From Lawsonella clevelandensis (lineage in GTDB: Bacteria; Actinomycetota; Actinomycetes; Mycobacteriales; Mycobacteriaceae), in contig NZ_CP009312.1 of the NCBI RefSeq assembly GCF_001293125.1, positions 556,192 to 620,191 of the forward strand: a stretch of 64,000 nt of DNA. Reading direction: 5' to 3'. A program made the translations under genes and the position numbers. Shown here piece after piece: positions 1-8,385 of this stretch. Positions within the stretch are counted from its first letter, which is position 1; every line of letters begins with the position of its first letter. The notes under the pieces are model-generated. The model did no database searches and had not been told where the DNA came from. It saw only the letters and a program-made list of their open reading frames with translations.

Positions 1-335
1 AAAAGATCATTTTCTCTTCTCTGAGTGCAACTTCTCCAGCTTACCATCTGATGTTGTCTCCGTCAAAATCGGCGGAAACTCTGTCTTGGTGACTGGGAGT
101 CGGCCTGAAACTGACGAGAAGTCTTTGGAGGCTTCCTTAGTCGCTTTCGCGGCCGGCCAGTTTCGCTGACTTGGAATAAGTTACCCACTCCGCCGAATGA
201 AGTCAAATCCCCTGGTCAAAGCGATTTCCTTAATTGCATCAGTGAAAGTTTAGAAGGTGTAGAAACCTCCCTCCACAGCGCCTGCAAGTACTTTCCGAAA
301 GAGGCCAACAACAGTTGAAAAGCAACCCCGGTTGT
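1..335 (-). other. Non-coding region after murA, probable rRNA operon leader
   Basis: I see no convincing gene in these 335 bases. Read on the minus strand, the region follows murA and contains a promoter-like pair of hexamers (described separately). In mycobacteria and corynebacteria an rRNA operon lies directly downstream of murA, so this stretch is probably the promoter and leader of 16S rRNA, whose gene would start beyond the left edge. The rRNA assignment is inferred from gene order; no 16S sequence is visible in the window. Confidence 0.45.
178..206 (-). promoter_or_regulatory. Candidate sigma-70-type promoter, probably for an rRNA operon
   Basis: On the minus strand a TTGACT hexamer (206-201) is followed after exactly 17 bases by TAACTT (183-178). 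This is close to the vegetative promoter consensus and points away from murA, towards the left edge. Its position downstream of murA matches rRNA promoters of related actinobacteria. The hexamers are seen; the link to an rRNA operon is inference. Confidence 0.5.
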
Positions 336-1637
336 TTACCTTGTGGGCTCCTCCGCAATGGAAACGCGCTCAATTTGCCCACCCAGTTCCTGTAATTGGG
401 CCACCATATCGGGGTAGCCGCGGTCGATATGGTAGACATCGTGGATCTCCGTCGCGCCATCAGCCACCAGCGCAGCCAGCACCAACGCAGCGCCTGCCCG
501 AATATCCGATGACCACACAGGCGCAGAAGACAACCGCTCCACCCCACGAATAACCGCATGATGTCCATCAATGTAGGCATCAGCGCCTAACCGCACCATC
601 TCATCAACAAAACGGAACCGCGCTTCAAACACATTCTCCGTCACCAACGAGTCCCCTTCTGCAACCGCAGCCAACCCAATGGCCATAGGCTGCAAGTCGG
701 TCGGAAAACCTGGGTACGGCAACGTTTGAAAATTCACCGCGTTAGGACGATCCCGCTGTACCACCCGGAAGCCATCGTCCTCACGGGTAATCTCTGCCCC
801 CGCCGCCTGCAACTTCATAAGCACGACATTGAGGTAGTCCGGATTAATCCCCGTCACCCGAATATCCCCACGCGTCATCGATGCAGCAAACGCCCACGTA
901 GCTGCCACAATACGATCCCCTACCACACGATGGTGTGCCGGGTGCATCGACTCCACCCCATGCACGGTAACGGTGCTCTCCCCCACACCCTCAATCTGGG
1001 CACCCATCTGCTGCAGTATGGTGCACAGGTCAACCACCTCTGGTTCGCACGCAGCATTCTCCAGCACAGTCGTCCCCTGCGCCAACACTGCCGCCGTCAC
1101 AATGTTCTCCGTCGCCCCCACAGACGGGAAAGCCAACTTAATATGCGCCCCGTGTAAGTCACCCGCCTGTGCTACCAAACACCCATGGGAAATCGAGGTC
1201 TCTGCCCCCAGCGCCTCCAATCCCGACTGGTGCATATCCAGCGGACGAGAACCAATAGCATCACCCCCCGGAAGAGCCACGATAGCTTTTCCCGTCCGCG
1301 ACACTAGCGGACCCAACACACAGACAGAGGCACGGAACTGCCGAACTGCCTCAAAATTCGCCTCGGAACTCGGCTGTGCCGGGGTGGTGATGGTGATGCG
1401 ACCCTGGTCCTCTTCCCAGGTCACCTCACATCCCAAGCCGCGCAACACCTCAATCATGAGAGGCACATCCTGAATACGTGGACAGTTGTCAAGAACCGTG
1501 GTTCCCTCTGCCAAGAGCGCTGCTGCCATCAATTTCAGCACGCTGTTCTTCGCACCCGAGACAGCCACTTCGCCCGAAAGACGGGTTCCACCGGTTACGA
1601 GAAAACTATCGTTCACGACAGGGTCCACTTTCTTCAC
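336..1637 (-). CDS. murA: UDP-N-acetylglucosamine 1-carboxyvinyltransferase (MurA), Asp-type active site
   Basis: MurA transfers enolpyruvate from PEP to UDP-GlcNAc, the first committed step of peptidoglycan synthesis in the cytoplasm. The N-terminal motif [10 protein letters not shown] holds the substrate-binding Lys30-Asn31, and the two-lobed EPSP-synthase fold continues to residue 433. The active-site loop reads [10 protein letters not shown], with Asp126 where most bacteria have the Cys that fosfomycin alkylates. Mycobacterial MurA also has Asp here and is intrinsically fosfomycin resistant, so the same is expected. The first codon is GTG at 1637 with a poor ribosome site. A GTG at 1616 would start the protein seven residues later, in better agreement with mycobacterial MurA, so the true start may be there. 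The gene is downstream of the RamA-like regulator on the same strand, with a 124-base gap. Confidence 0.96.
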   Translation of the reverse strand: MKKVDPVVNDSFLVTGGTRLSGEVAVSGAKNSVLKLMAAALLAEGTTVLDNCPRIQDVPLMIEVLRGLGCEVTWEEDQGRITITTPAQPSSEANFEAVRQFRASVCVLGPLVSRTGKAIVALPGGDAIGSRPLDMHQSGLEALGAETSISHGCLVAQAGDLHGAHIKLAFPSVGATENIVTAAVLAQGTTVLENAACEPEVVDLCTILQQMGAQIEGVGESTVTVHGVESMHPAHHRVVGDRIVAATWAFAASMTRGDIRVTGINPDYLNVVLMKLQAAGAEITREDDGFRVVQRDRPNAVNFQTLPYPGFPTDLQPMAIGLAAVAEGDSLVTENVFEARFRFVDEMVRLGADAYIDGHHAVIRGVERLSSAPVWSSDIRAGAALVLAALVADGATEIHDVYHIDRGYPDMVAQLQELGGQIERVSIAEEPTR

Positions 1638-1761
1638 GCCCTACTGTTCGCCCTCTAGAGTAACGCAGAGCCTCCACCACGGCAGCCCAACAAAGGGCAC
1701 TACATACAGCGCGAACACTGTGCTAGCGGCCGACCATAGCAGCTCTGTCACCCCACAAAAG

Positions 1762-2655
1762 CTACGGAATAACACCCAACGAACGAGCGGAACTGACTGC
1801 CTCATAACGGTTATGGGCATCCAGCTTGCGCATGCAATTGCGCAAGTAGGACTTCACCGTCTCAGCACCCACTCCCATTTCCGTCGCAGCCTCAATATTC
1901 GTCAGCCCCATAGCCACACAAGACAGCACGTCAATCTCGCGCGTCGAGAGGTGAATATGCATCATCCGAGGGGACGTAATGAGAAGATCGGAAATCGCTT
2001 CAATCTCCCGCTGAACCTCCCGGTCATTTACCCGCGTTGCCAGCACCCGTAGGCGGGTATGAGCTTGCCGAATCTGTTCCCACTCCGGACCTGACCGGAC
2101 CGAATCTGTGCCGGCCATACCCCCCAACATTTCTGACGCGGAGACGATCTCATCAACCCGGGTATGCTCACGGTCTTCCGGAAGGACAATCGTCGCATCC
2201 ATCACTGCGATATCCTGCTCCAGACTGCGTGCAGCGTGCGTCAACTCTTCCAGGATCCGATCCGACAGACGCACCGCGGCATGCACACCTGCGTAGAGCA
2301 CAGCACGCACCTTCCGCTGCACTACCACCGGGGCAGCAGCCAACGAACGGATCCCCTCTTCCTGGATATACGCATCAAGTTCATGGCTGATAGACTGCGA
2401 CCGCAGATAGTCCGTCACACCCATAACGCGCTGGGTAGAAAAAACTCGGCCACCGACACCGCTGCCGGAGTCGATTCGGAGATTACGCATGGCATCCGTG
2501 CGCAAACCGCATCCCTCAATGATGCGGATCTCGTTTGGGGGTATGACCTGTGCGCCGAGTGCCACTGACACACCTGACTGCTGGTGAAAGGTGTGAACAG
2601 CGGCGGAAATAAGATCATGTTCTTGTTGAGCTAAGAAATCTTCTGGGCTGGTCAC
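1762..2655 (-). CDS. ramA: GAF/LuxR-type transcriptional regulator, RamA-like
   Basis: The 297-residue protein has a GAF-like sensory region (about residues 10-150), a helical linker and a C-terminal LuxR-type helix-turn-helix (about 230-290, with LSTREIDVLSCVAMGLTN and a recognition helix around ETVKSYLRNCMRKL). This architecture and length match RamA of Corynebacterium glutamicum, the activator of acetate and central carbon metabolism genes. The identification is by family resemblance; the regulon here is unknown. Translation starts at GTG behind a strong GAGGAGGT ribosome site (2668-2661). The upstream region holds a candidate promoter overlapped by a CRP/GlxR-like site, which fits known control of ramA by GlxR in corynebacteria. 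Other LuxR-type regulators share this layout, so the symbol is provisional. Confidence 0.72.
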   Translation of the reverse strand: MTSPEDFLAQQEHDLISAAVHTFHQQSGVSVALGAQVIPPNEIRIIEGCGLRTDAMRNLRIDSGSGVGGRVFSTQRVMGVTDYLRSQSISHELDAYIQEEGIRSLAAAPVVVQRKVRAVLYAGVHAAVRLSDRILEELTHAARSLEQDIAVMDATIVLPEDREHTRVDEIVSASEMLGGMAGTDSVRSGPEWEQIRQAHTRLRVLATRVNDREVQREIEAISDLLITSPRMMHIHLSTREIDVLSCVAMGLTNIEAATEMGVGAETVKSYLRNCMRKLDAHNRYEAVSSARSLGVIP

Positions 2656-2728
2656 GCACGACCTCCTCGCTGGAGTGAGCAGAAGCGAAGTCCCTCATCA
2701 CCCCCCAAAAAGGGGTGCCACGTCTAGA

Positions 2729-2757
2729 CTAGTATCTCACATGTCACGCTGGTCACA
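2729..2757 (-). promoter_or_regulatory. Candidate promoter of the RamA-like gene with an overlapping CRP/GlxR-like site
   Basis: On the minus strand TGTGAC (2757-2752) and TACTAG (2734-2729) are separated by 17 bases and could be the -35 and -10 elements. The segment 2757-2742 reads TGTGACCAGCGTGACA, one mismatch from the CRP/GlxR palindrome TGTGA-N6-TCACA. Because it covers the -35 element, binding would be expected to repress. A G/C hairpin (2699-2717, CACCCC/GGGGTG) lies in the presumed leader. The sequence matches are seen; the function is inferred. Confidence 0.4.
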
Positions 2758-2857
2758 TATCCCGCCGACTTCCCATTTTGGGCGCAGACAACGGCAATAA
2801 TTTGCCCTATTTCTCCGCTACAGCGGGAGACTACAGCTGGAAACTATGGGCAGGAAA

Positions 2858-4282
2858 CTACGGTAAGAACGTCGGATCGTCCTCTGGCTCCACCAAGTAG
2901 ACCTCTCCGGCAGCGGACTCTCCTTCCCAGTCTTCCCACCAGTAATCCTCCGGATCCGCCGCGACGTCCTCCAGATAAGGGTAAAACGCCCACAACTCGC
3001 CCTCGCTTACTGGGTCCGCCTCAGTCCCCTCCCACACGCATGCCGCACACACCTCGGCAATAGCTGACTCATCAAGCTCCACCCCAATGAAGACGAGACC
3101 AGACTGTGCCGATTCCTCGCTTCCCGACAACGCCGTATCAGCTGACATGGGATCTGCCAGCATCACATCGGCCGGTGCACTATCCGCAGGTGCAGTACCA
3201 GTTGGTGCAGCAGTGGCCGGTGTCATGTTCGCACTACCCTGGGGGAACCAACGCTGCAGCGCAATATGCTGTCCCGTCTTTTCAAAAACAAAAGACTCTG
3301 GCTCCCGCGGTCCAGCCAACTGCAGGAAACCTTTCACCCGGTAAGCACCGCCAGCACCATTTCTGACGAAGTCCATAAACCGAGCTGGGTGCAGCGGTGC
3401 GTGCAAGGACAGCGAGACCGTGCGGTAGCTGTCATGCAGATGGTGATGGTCATGATGGTCGTGGCCATGGTGATGCTCGGAACAGTCGCAGCTCTCGTGA
3501 TGGTCGTGGCCATCATCATGACAGTGCTCATAGTCGCCGTGACCACTGTGAGCGTGATCCGCGTGATGATCGTGTTCGTGATGGCTGTGTTCGGCGTACT
3601 GATCCCGGTGCTCTGCCACCAGCTCAGCAAAATTCTGCGGGGCCGCCTGCGGGCGGTCAAATAGCACGCGCGCATCTACCCGCCCATAGGCAGTCGTCAC
3701 CGTCATCACTGCGGGCGCTGCCTCCGCTAAAAGCTGACGCACCTGCTGGAGCTCCGCCGGCTCTACACGATCAGCCTTATTCAGAACGATCAGATCCGCA
3801 TTATGGAGGCGCTTCACCACCGCGGGATGCTGCCGCACAGTATCTAGCACTTCCCCCGCATCGATAACCTCGATAAGTCCGCCGACGGCCACCTCGGTGA
3901 CAGTTGTAGCCGTCGCCACCATGGACATCAGCACTTGCGGCTCGGCAAGACCGGATGCCTCAATGATGATGCCTTCCACTCCGGGAGTGTGGGCCAGCTG
4001 GTCGAGTGCCGCATCCAGCTCCTCATCGGAGGACTCACAACAGAGGCAACCATTAGCCATCGAAACGAGAGAATCTACTTGCCCCGCGACCAGCATCGCG
4101 TCAACTGGAATTGTGCCGAAATCGTTGACGATCACAGCGAGTTTAATACCGTGGTCATCCTGCAGAAGGTGGTTAAGAAGGGTGGTCTTTCCAGACCCCA
4201 GAAAGCCAGCAAGAACAAACACCGGTACCCGCGGTGAGGTAGCGGAAGCACTGGTAGAAGCATTCGTGCTAGGAATATCCAC
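2858..4282 (-). CDS. CobW/COG0523-family metal GTPase with a His-rich segment
   Basis: This is a G3E-family P-loop GTPase of the COG0523 group, whose members act as metallochaperones, mostly for zinc. The P-loop is GFLGSGKTT (residues 26-34), and the family CxCC metal site appears as NGCLCC. A GTP-specificity motif VLNKADR follows. A roughly 60-residue stretch packed with His, Asp and Cys precedes the CobW C-terminal domain (around ARFMDFVRNG to HIALQRWFPQG). That domain is followed by an Ala/Pro-rich insert and an acidic tail rich in Glu, Asp and Trp. I place the start at GTG 4282, behind AGGAG. The frame stays open farther upstream only by reading through a terminator and tRNA-Asp, so a longer protein is not credible. 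Zinc handling is inferred from the family and the His-rich region; no clear Zur operator was found upstream. Confidence 0.85.
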   Translation of the reverse strand: MDIPSTNASTSASATSPRVPVFVLAGFLGSGKTTLLNHLLQDDHGIKLAVIVNDFGTIPVDAMLVAGQVDSLVSMANGCLCCESSDEELDAALDQLAHTPGVEGIIIEASGLAEPQVLMSMVATATTVTEVAVGGLIEVIDAGEVLDTVRQHPAVVKRLHNADLIVLNKADRVEPAELQQVRQLLAEAAPAVMTVTTAYGRVDARVLFDRPQAAPQNFAELVAEHRDQYAEHSHHEHDHHADHAHSGHGDYEHCHDDGHDHHESCDCSEHHHGHDHHDHHHLHDSYRTVSLSLHAPLHPARFMDFVRNGAGGAYRVKGFLQLAGPREPESFVFEKTGQHIALQRWFPQGSANMTPATAAPTGTAPADSAPADVMLADPMSADTALSGSEESAQSGLVFIGVELDESAIAEVCAACVWEGTEADPVSEGELWAFYPYLEDVAADPEDYWWEDWEGESAAGEVYLVEPEDDPTFLP

Positions 4283-4391
4283 GGGCTCTCCTCTCCACGC
4301 GGGGGACGGTGTTGCAGTGCTATGCACAGGGTACCGCACCTGTATAGGGGAGCGAGTGGAGCAGCGGAAGGAGCCATCGTCCGACATTAGG

Positions 4392-4427
4392 CATAAAAGA
4401 AACCCCCTACCTGCAGTAGGGGGTTTC
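4392..4427 (-). terminator. Rho-independent terminator of the tRNA operon
   Basis: A perfect 12-bp inverted repeat (4399-4410 with 4416-4427, arms GAAACCCCCTAC and GTAGGGGGTTTC) encloses a 5-base loop. On the minus strand it is followed by a T-rich run, so it ends transcription of the Glu-Asp-Phe-Asp tRNA cluster just before the CobW-like gene. Confidence 0.85.
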
Positions 4428-4433
4428 ACATGC

Positions 4434-4510
4434 TGGCGACCCTGACGGGACTTGAACCCGCGACCTCCGCCGTGACAGGGCGGCGCGCTAACCAACTGCG
4501 CCACAGGGCC
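4434..4510 (-). tRNA. tRNA-Asp (GTC), copy 2
   Basis: The cloverleaf is complete: acceptor GGCCCTG pairs with CAGGGTC (one G-U pair), the anticodon loop is CTGTCAC with anticodon GTC, and the T-arm GGTTCAAGTCC is intact. The 3' CCA is encoded (4436-4434). It is the last gene of the cluster and is base-for-base identical to the copy at 4631-4707. Confidence 0.97.
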
Positions 4511-4537
4511 ATATGAAAAAAGCTGCTAATGCAGCAG

Positions 4538-4611
4538 TGGCCAGGGCCGGGATCGAACCGGCGACCTTCCGCTTTTCAGGCGGACGCTCGTACCGACTGA
4601 GCTACCTGGCC
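4538..4611 (-). tRNA. tRNA-Phe (GAA)
   Basis: Acceptor GGCCAGG pairs with CCTGGCC, the discriminator is A, and the anticodon loop CTGAAAA carries GAA. No 3' CCA is encoded, unlike the Asp and Glu genes beside it, so CCA must be added after transcription. Confidence 0.96.
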
Positions 4612-4630
4612 TTAGTAAGACGATGACGTC

Positions 4631-4707
4631 TGGCGACCCTGACGGGACTTGAACCCGCGACCTCCGCCGTGACAGGGCGGCGCGCTAACCAACTGCGCCA
4701 CAGGGCC
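4631..4707 (-). tRNA. tRNA-Asp (GTC), copy 1
   Basis: Identical over 77 bases, including the encoded CCA, to the tRNA-Asp at 4434-4510. The anticodon is GTC. It starts one base downstream of the encoded CCA of tRNA-Glu, so the two are processed from one transcript. Confidence 0.97.
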
Positions 4708-4708
4708 T

Positions 4709-4784
4709 TGGTACCCCCAACGGGATTCGAACCCGTGCCGCTGCCGTGAAAGGGCAGTGTCCTAGGCCGCTAGACGATGGGGGC
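4709..4784 (-). tRNA. tRNA-Glu (TTC)
   Basis: This is the first gene of the minus-strand tRNA cluster. The acceptor stem is GCCCCCA/TGGGGGT with a terminal G-U pair as in other actinobacterial tRNA-Glu, the anticodon loop CTTTCAC gives TTC, and the 3' CCA is encoded. The transcript order Glu-Asp-Phe is common in actinobacteria; the trailing second Asp is extra. Confidence 0.96.
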
Positions 4785-4936
4785 ATCTCTCTATTACCAG
4801 AGCGAGACTAAGCCTAAAGGATAACTACCGGTTTCTGCAAAACCACTGGTAAATCCGTTGCATTTAGATGTTATTGCGGCAGTATTCATACTGAGTTTCG
4901 TCATTGGCGATGTTTCGACTAGATTATTAGCTGCAA
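4785..4936. promoter_or_regulatory. Intergenic region between divergent tRNA operons
   Basis: The 152 bases separate tRNA-Glu (minus) from tRNA-Lys (plus) and must carry both promoters. The stretch is AT-rich compared with its surroundings. I could not choose a single convincing -35/-10 pair for either direction; TAATAG near 4795 on the minus strand and TAGATT near 4920 on the plus strand are possible -10 elements. Confidence 0.4.
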
Positions 4937-5009
4937 GCCCCTATAGCTCAGTTGGTAGAGCTACGGACTTTTAATCCGCAGGTCTAGGGTTCGAGTCCCT
5001 ATGGGGGCA
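4937..5009 (+). tRNA. tRNA-Lys (TTT)
   Basis: Acceptor GCCCCTA pairs with TGGGGGC (one U-G pair), the D-arm reads AGCTCAGTTGGTAGAGCT, the anticodon loop CTTTTAA carries TTT, and the T-loop GGTTCGAGTCC is standard. No CCA is encoded. A strong terminator follows eight bases later, so the gene is transcribed alone. Confidence 0.97.
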
Positions 5010-5016
5010 CGCACAG

Positions 5017-5066
5017 AAACCCCCGGGTGGAAAGCATTCACTGCCTTCACCTGGGGGTTTTCGTTT
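5017..5066 (+). terminator. Terminator of tRNA-Lys
   Basis: A 13-bp stem (5017-5029 with 5048-5060, AAACCCCC-G-GGTG against CACC-T-GGGGGTTT, one G-U pair) with an 18-base loop is followed by TTTCGTTT. It stops tRNA-Lys transcription and, since dnaE2 ends at 5095 on the other strand, may also serve dnaE2. Confidence 0.75.
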
Positions 5067-5094
5067 GTCACCGGTAATGTGCAGCACAACTGCT

Positions 5095-8000
5095 CTACCG
5101 GAAGTCACGGGATGGTACTACCCATCCAACATCGAGCGGTTCAATCTTGTCAGCCACGATACTCACCGCTCCCTCCGCGCTATCGACAAGACCACGCACC
5201 ACCAGTGCTGTCGATTGCGTGAGAATAGCCCGGTATCGTTTCCACAATCCCGCAGAACAGATAACGTTCATGAGCCCTGTTTCATCCTCCATGCTAAGGA
5301 ACGTCACTCCCCCTGCTGAAGGGGGGCGTTGGCGGTGGGTGACCACTCCGGCAATGCGGACTCGCTGCCCATTGGGTTGCGCAAATAGATCCCGCGCACA
5401 GGTCACTCCCTGCTCCGTGAGGCTTTTCCGCAGGAATACTGTGGGGTAGGTGGAGATGCCGGTACTGACATAGTCCGCCATGGCAATTTCCCATGCACTC
5501 ATTCCGGGTAGATGCGGTGCGGTGGTGACGGTAATGCCGGGTAAGTAGGCAGGGTGTGTTTGTGCTTCCACCCCGGCACGCCACAGCGCCTCGTGTCGTC
5601 CTGCACCCCCCTGTTGTTGGGTGAGACAGTCTAAAGCTCCCGCAAGCGCCAGGGATTCCACCTGTTCGGTGGTGAGCCCGGCGCGCAGGACCAGATCTGC
5701 GATGGAGCTGAAGGGCCCATCTTCCTGCCGAGCAGTAACTAAACGGCTGGCAGGGTCTTTCCCGAATCCACGTACGGAGGTGAGCCCTAGCCGTAGTTCC
5801 TCACCGTGTTGTTCACAGGTGGCCTCGACATCGCTGTGGTGGATGTCGACGGGGTGGACGCGAACACCGTGCCGTTGGGCATCCTGCACTAGCGATTGGG
5901 GGGAGTAGAAACCCATAGGTTGGCTGCGGAGGAGGGCAGCGCAGTAGATGGCGGGATAGTGGCATTTGAACCAGGCGGAGTAGTAGACGAGAGAGGCGAA
6001 TGATTGCGCATGACTTTCGGGAAAACCGTAGGCAGAGAATGCTTTCATTTTCTCCCAGAGGCGTTCTCCGATCTCGCGCGGGCACGGTTGCCAGTCCGGT
6101 TCTGCTAACGGCCCAGGCGCCTCACCAGGGGCGGCTCCGATGCCATGCCGTTCCCGCATCCCCGCGAAAAAGCGCGCCTTTATGCGTTCCATTTTTTCTG
6201 CGGATCGTTTGGAACCAATGGCGCGTCGTAGCTGGTCTGCTTCTCCCCCGTTAAATCCTGCTGCGGCTTGTGCAATTTCCATGAGTTGTTCTTGGAAAAG
6301 TGGAATGCCGAGGGTTTTCCCAAGGGCTGCTTCAAGACAGGGATGGTCGAAGGTGACGGGTTCGCTCCCGTTACGGCGACGAATGTAGGGGTGAACGGAA
6401 TTGCCTTGGATGGGCCCCGGGCGTACAAGTGCCACTTCGACGACAAGATCGAAGAAGTTGCGGGGACGCAGCCGCGGCAGTGTGTTCATTTGTGCTCGCG
6501 ATTCCACTTGGAAGACGCCCACGGTATCTGCTTGTTGCAGCATGCGATACACGGCAGGGTCGTCCATGGGAATGTCGGTGAGTTCCTTATCGTCCTCTTT
6601 TTCTTCTTTGAGGAGGTCTAGGCAGTGTCGAAGAGCTGTGAGGATACCGAGCCCGAGGAGGTCAAACTTGACGAGTCCCACTGCTGCGCAGTCGTCTTTA
6701 TCCCATTGCACGACACTGCGGCCTGGCCTTCTCCCCCACTCGACAGGAACAACATCGGTGACGGGTCTATCGCAGATCACCATGCCGCCGGAATGAATGC
6801 TCATGTGTTGCGGTATGCGGTGGAAGCCTGCGGCTAGGCTCTGCACCAGTGGTGGGATACCAGCACAGGGATCGGGGTCCTGTTCGGTGGCGTGGGGGAT
6901 GGAGTACAGGCGGCTTACTTTTTTACTCCAGGCGTCCTGTTGCCCCGGAGGATATCCGAGGGCGCGGGCAGCATCACGTACTGCGGATCGCTGGCGGTAA
7001 GTGATGACGTTAGCGACTTGTGCGGCGTTACGGCGTCCGTAGCGCCGGTAAACGTACTGGATGATGTCTTCCCGCCGCTGCGACTCGATATCCACGTCAA
7101 TATCTGGTGGTCCATCTCGCTCCGGTGAAAGAAAACGCTCAAAAAGGAGTTGGTTGGCAATGGGGTCGACAGCTGTGATGCCGAGACAGTAGCAGACAGC
7201 AGAGTTGGCGGCGGAGCCGCGGCCTTGGCAGAGAATATGGTGGTCCCGACAGAACTGGACAATATCGTTGACGATGAGGAAGTAACCGGGGAAGTCGAGT
7301 TGACGAATAATCTCGAGCTCATACGTGATCTGCTGTAGAGCCGCCTCTTCACTGTCTTTTCCGCGATAACGCCGCCGTGCTCCCGCTAGGGTGAGAGCGC
7401 GCAGGTAGCTATTTTCATCCTCACCAGGGGGAACTGGGAAAGGCGGTAACCCCGGCGAGACAAGATGCAGGTTAAAAGCACATTCTGTACCAATACGAGC
7501 AGCAGCAGTAAGGGCCCGCTGATGCGGCCCCGCTAGAGTGGACATCTCCTGGGGGGTATGAAGGAACGCAGCTCCACCCGGATGAATGTATCCAGCATTC
7601 TCTTCCACTGTACGGTAGGCGCCCAAGGCTTGTACGGCGGCAGCAGTTCTCCCCTCGCGGGGTGTTCCCATCGCAGGGCAAGACGTGGCAATATAGGCCA
7701 CGGGTGGCTGGTGGCTCTCGCAGATTTCAACGAGTGCATCATTGCGCTCGCATTCTCCCATTCGCCCGCTATACACAAGTTCTACCACGACGTTATCTGC
7801 TCCATAACGCGTTATGCAGCGGGTGAGTTCTGCTGCTGCGTCGGTAATGCCGGAGCTGTCGAGGGCCTGTCGTAGGAGACTGCCGGGCCCACCGGTAAGG
7901 ACCCAGCAGTGCCCTGCACGCACAAAGTCGAGAAGTTCCGACTGGTCGTAGTGCACATGGTCTTTATCGCCAGCCCGCAAATATGCTTCCCCGATGAGGT

Positions 8001-8364
8001 GTGAGAGAGCACGGTAGCCATCGACATTGCGTACGAGGATGGGAACAATTTCGGCAGTGGGATCGTCTCGCTGGTGAGTACTGCTGAGGGTGAGTTCTGC
8101 CCCGAAGGCGGTGCCAAGAGGAGAGCGGTGAGGGAGAAGACCTGCCTGCATGTCCTCGGTGAGGTCACGCACAGTTTCTGCCACTTGGACGGCGGAGTAG
8201 AGGCCGTCACGTTCTAGGAGAGCGATGGTGCTGAGCCCTGCTTTCCACGCGGTCTCTACCATATGTTGGGGAGTGGCGGCACTATGGGAGAAGGTAAAGG
8301 AGCTGTGTGCATGTAGCTCGGCATAAAGCGTGGTGGGACGCTGTGCCGAAGGCTGCGGATCCAT
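5095..8364 (-). CDS. dnaE2: Error-prone DNA polymerase III alpha subunit DnaE2
   Basis: DnaE2 is the translesion C-family polymerase that works with ImuA' and ImuB after DNA damage. At 1089 residues it has the usual length. The palm motif PDIDVDIESQRREDI carries catalytic aspartates, the fingers motif SAYGFPESHAQSFA is intact, and an OB-fold lies near the C-terminus (about 970-1050). The N-terminal PHP domain keeps HAH (His18, His20), but the usual TDHDG is LERDG (residues 50-54), so metal ligands are lost and proofreading by this domain is unlikely. ATG 8364 is preceded by a GGAAG ribosome site. Two overlapping LexA-type boxes just upstream give it its own damage-inducible promoter. Confidence 0.95.
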   Translation of the reverse strand: MDPQPSAQRPTTLYAELHAHSSFTFSHSAATPQHMVETAWKAGLSTIALLERDGLYSAVQVAETVRDLTEDMQAGLLPHRSPLGTAFGAELTLSSTHQRDDPTAEIVPILVRNVDGYRALSHLIGEAYLRAGDKDHVHYDQSELLDFVRAGHCWVLTGGPGSLLRQALDSSGITDAAAELTRCITRYGADNVVVELVYSGRMGECERNDALVEICESHQPPVAYIATSCPAMGTPREGRTAAAVQALGAYRTVEENAGYIHPGGAAFLHTPQEMSTLAGPHQRALTAAARIGTECAFNLHLVSPGLPPFPVPPGEDENSYLRALTLAGARRRYRGKDSEEAALQQITYELEIIRQLDFPGYFLIVNDIVQFCRDHHILCQGRGSAANSAVCYCLGITAVDPIANQLLFERFLSPERDGPPDIDVDIESQRREDIIQYVYRRYGRRNAAQVANVITYRQRSAVRDAARALGYPPGQQDAWSKKVSRLYSIPHATEQDPDPCAGIPPLVQSLAAGFHRIPQHMSIHSGGMVICDRPVTDVVPVEWGRRPGRSVVQWDKDDCAAVGLVKFDLLGLGILTALRHCLDLLKEEKEDDKELTDIPMDDPAVYRMLQQADTVGVFQVESRAQMNTLPRLRPRNFFDLVVEVALVRPGPIQGNSVHPYIRRRNGSEPVTFDHPCLEAALGKTLGIPLFQEQLMEIAQAAAGFNGGEADQLRRAIGSKRSAEKMERIKARFFAGMRERHGIGAAPGEAPGPLAEPDWQPCPREIGERLWEKMKAFSAYGFPESHAQSFASLVYYSAWFKCHYPAIYCAALLRSQPMGFYSPQSLVQDAQRHGVRVHPVDIHHSDVEATCEQHGEELRLGLTSVRGFGKDPASRLVTARQEDGPFSSIADLVLRAGLTTEQVESLALAGALDCLTQQQGGAGRHEALWRAGVEAQTHPAYLPGITVTTAPHLPGMSAWEIAMADYVSTGISTYPTVFLRKSLTEQGVTCARDLFAQPNGQRVRIAGVVTHRQRPPSAGGVTFLSMEDETGLMNVICSAGLWKRYRAILTQSTALVVRGLVDSAEGAVSIVADKIEPLDVGWVVPSRDFR

Positions 8365-8385
8365 ATGTCACTTCCCATACCATAA

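Noticed and set aside
4283-4504. N-terminal extension of the CobW-like protein
   Set aside because: The extra residues are translation of a tRNA-Asp and a terminator; a good GTG start with AGGAG exists at 4282.
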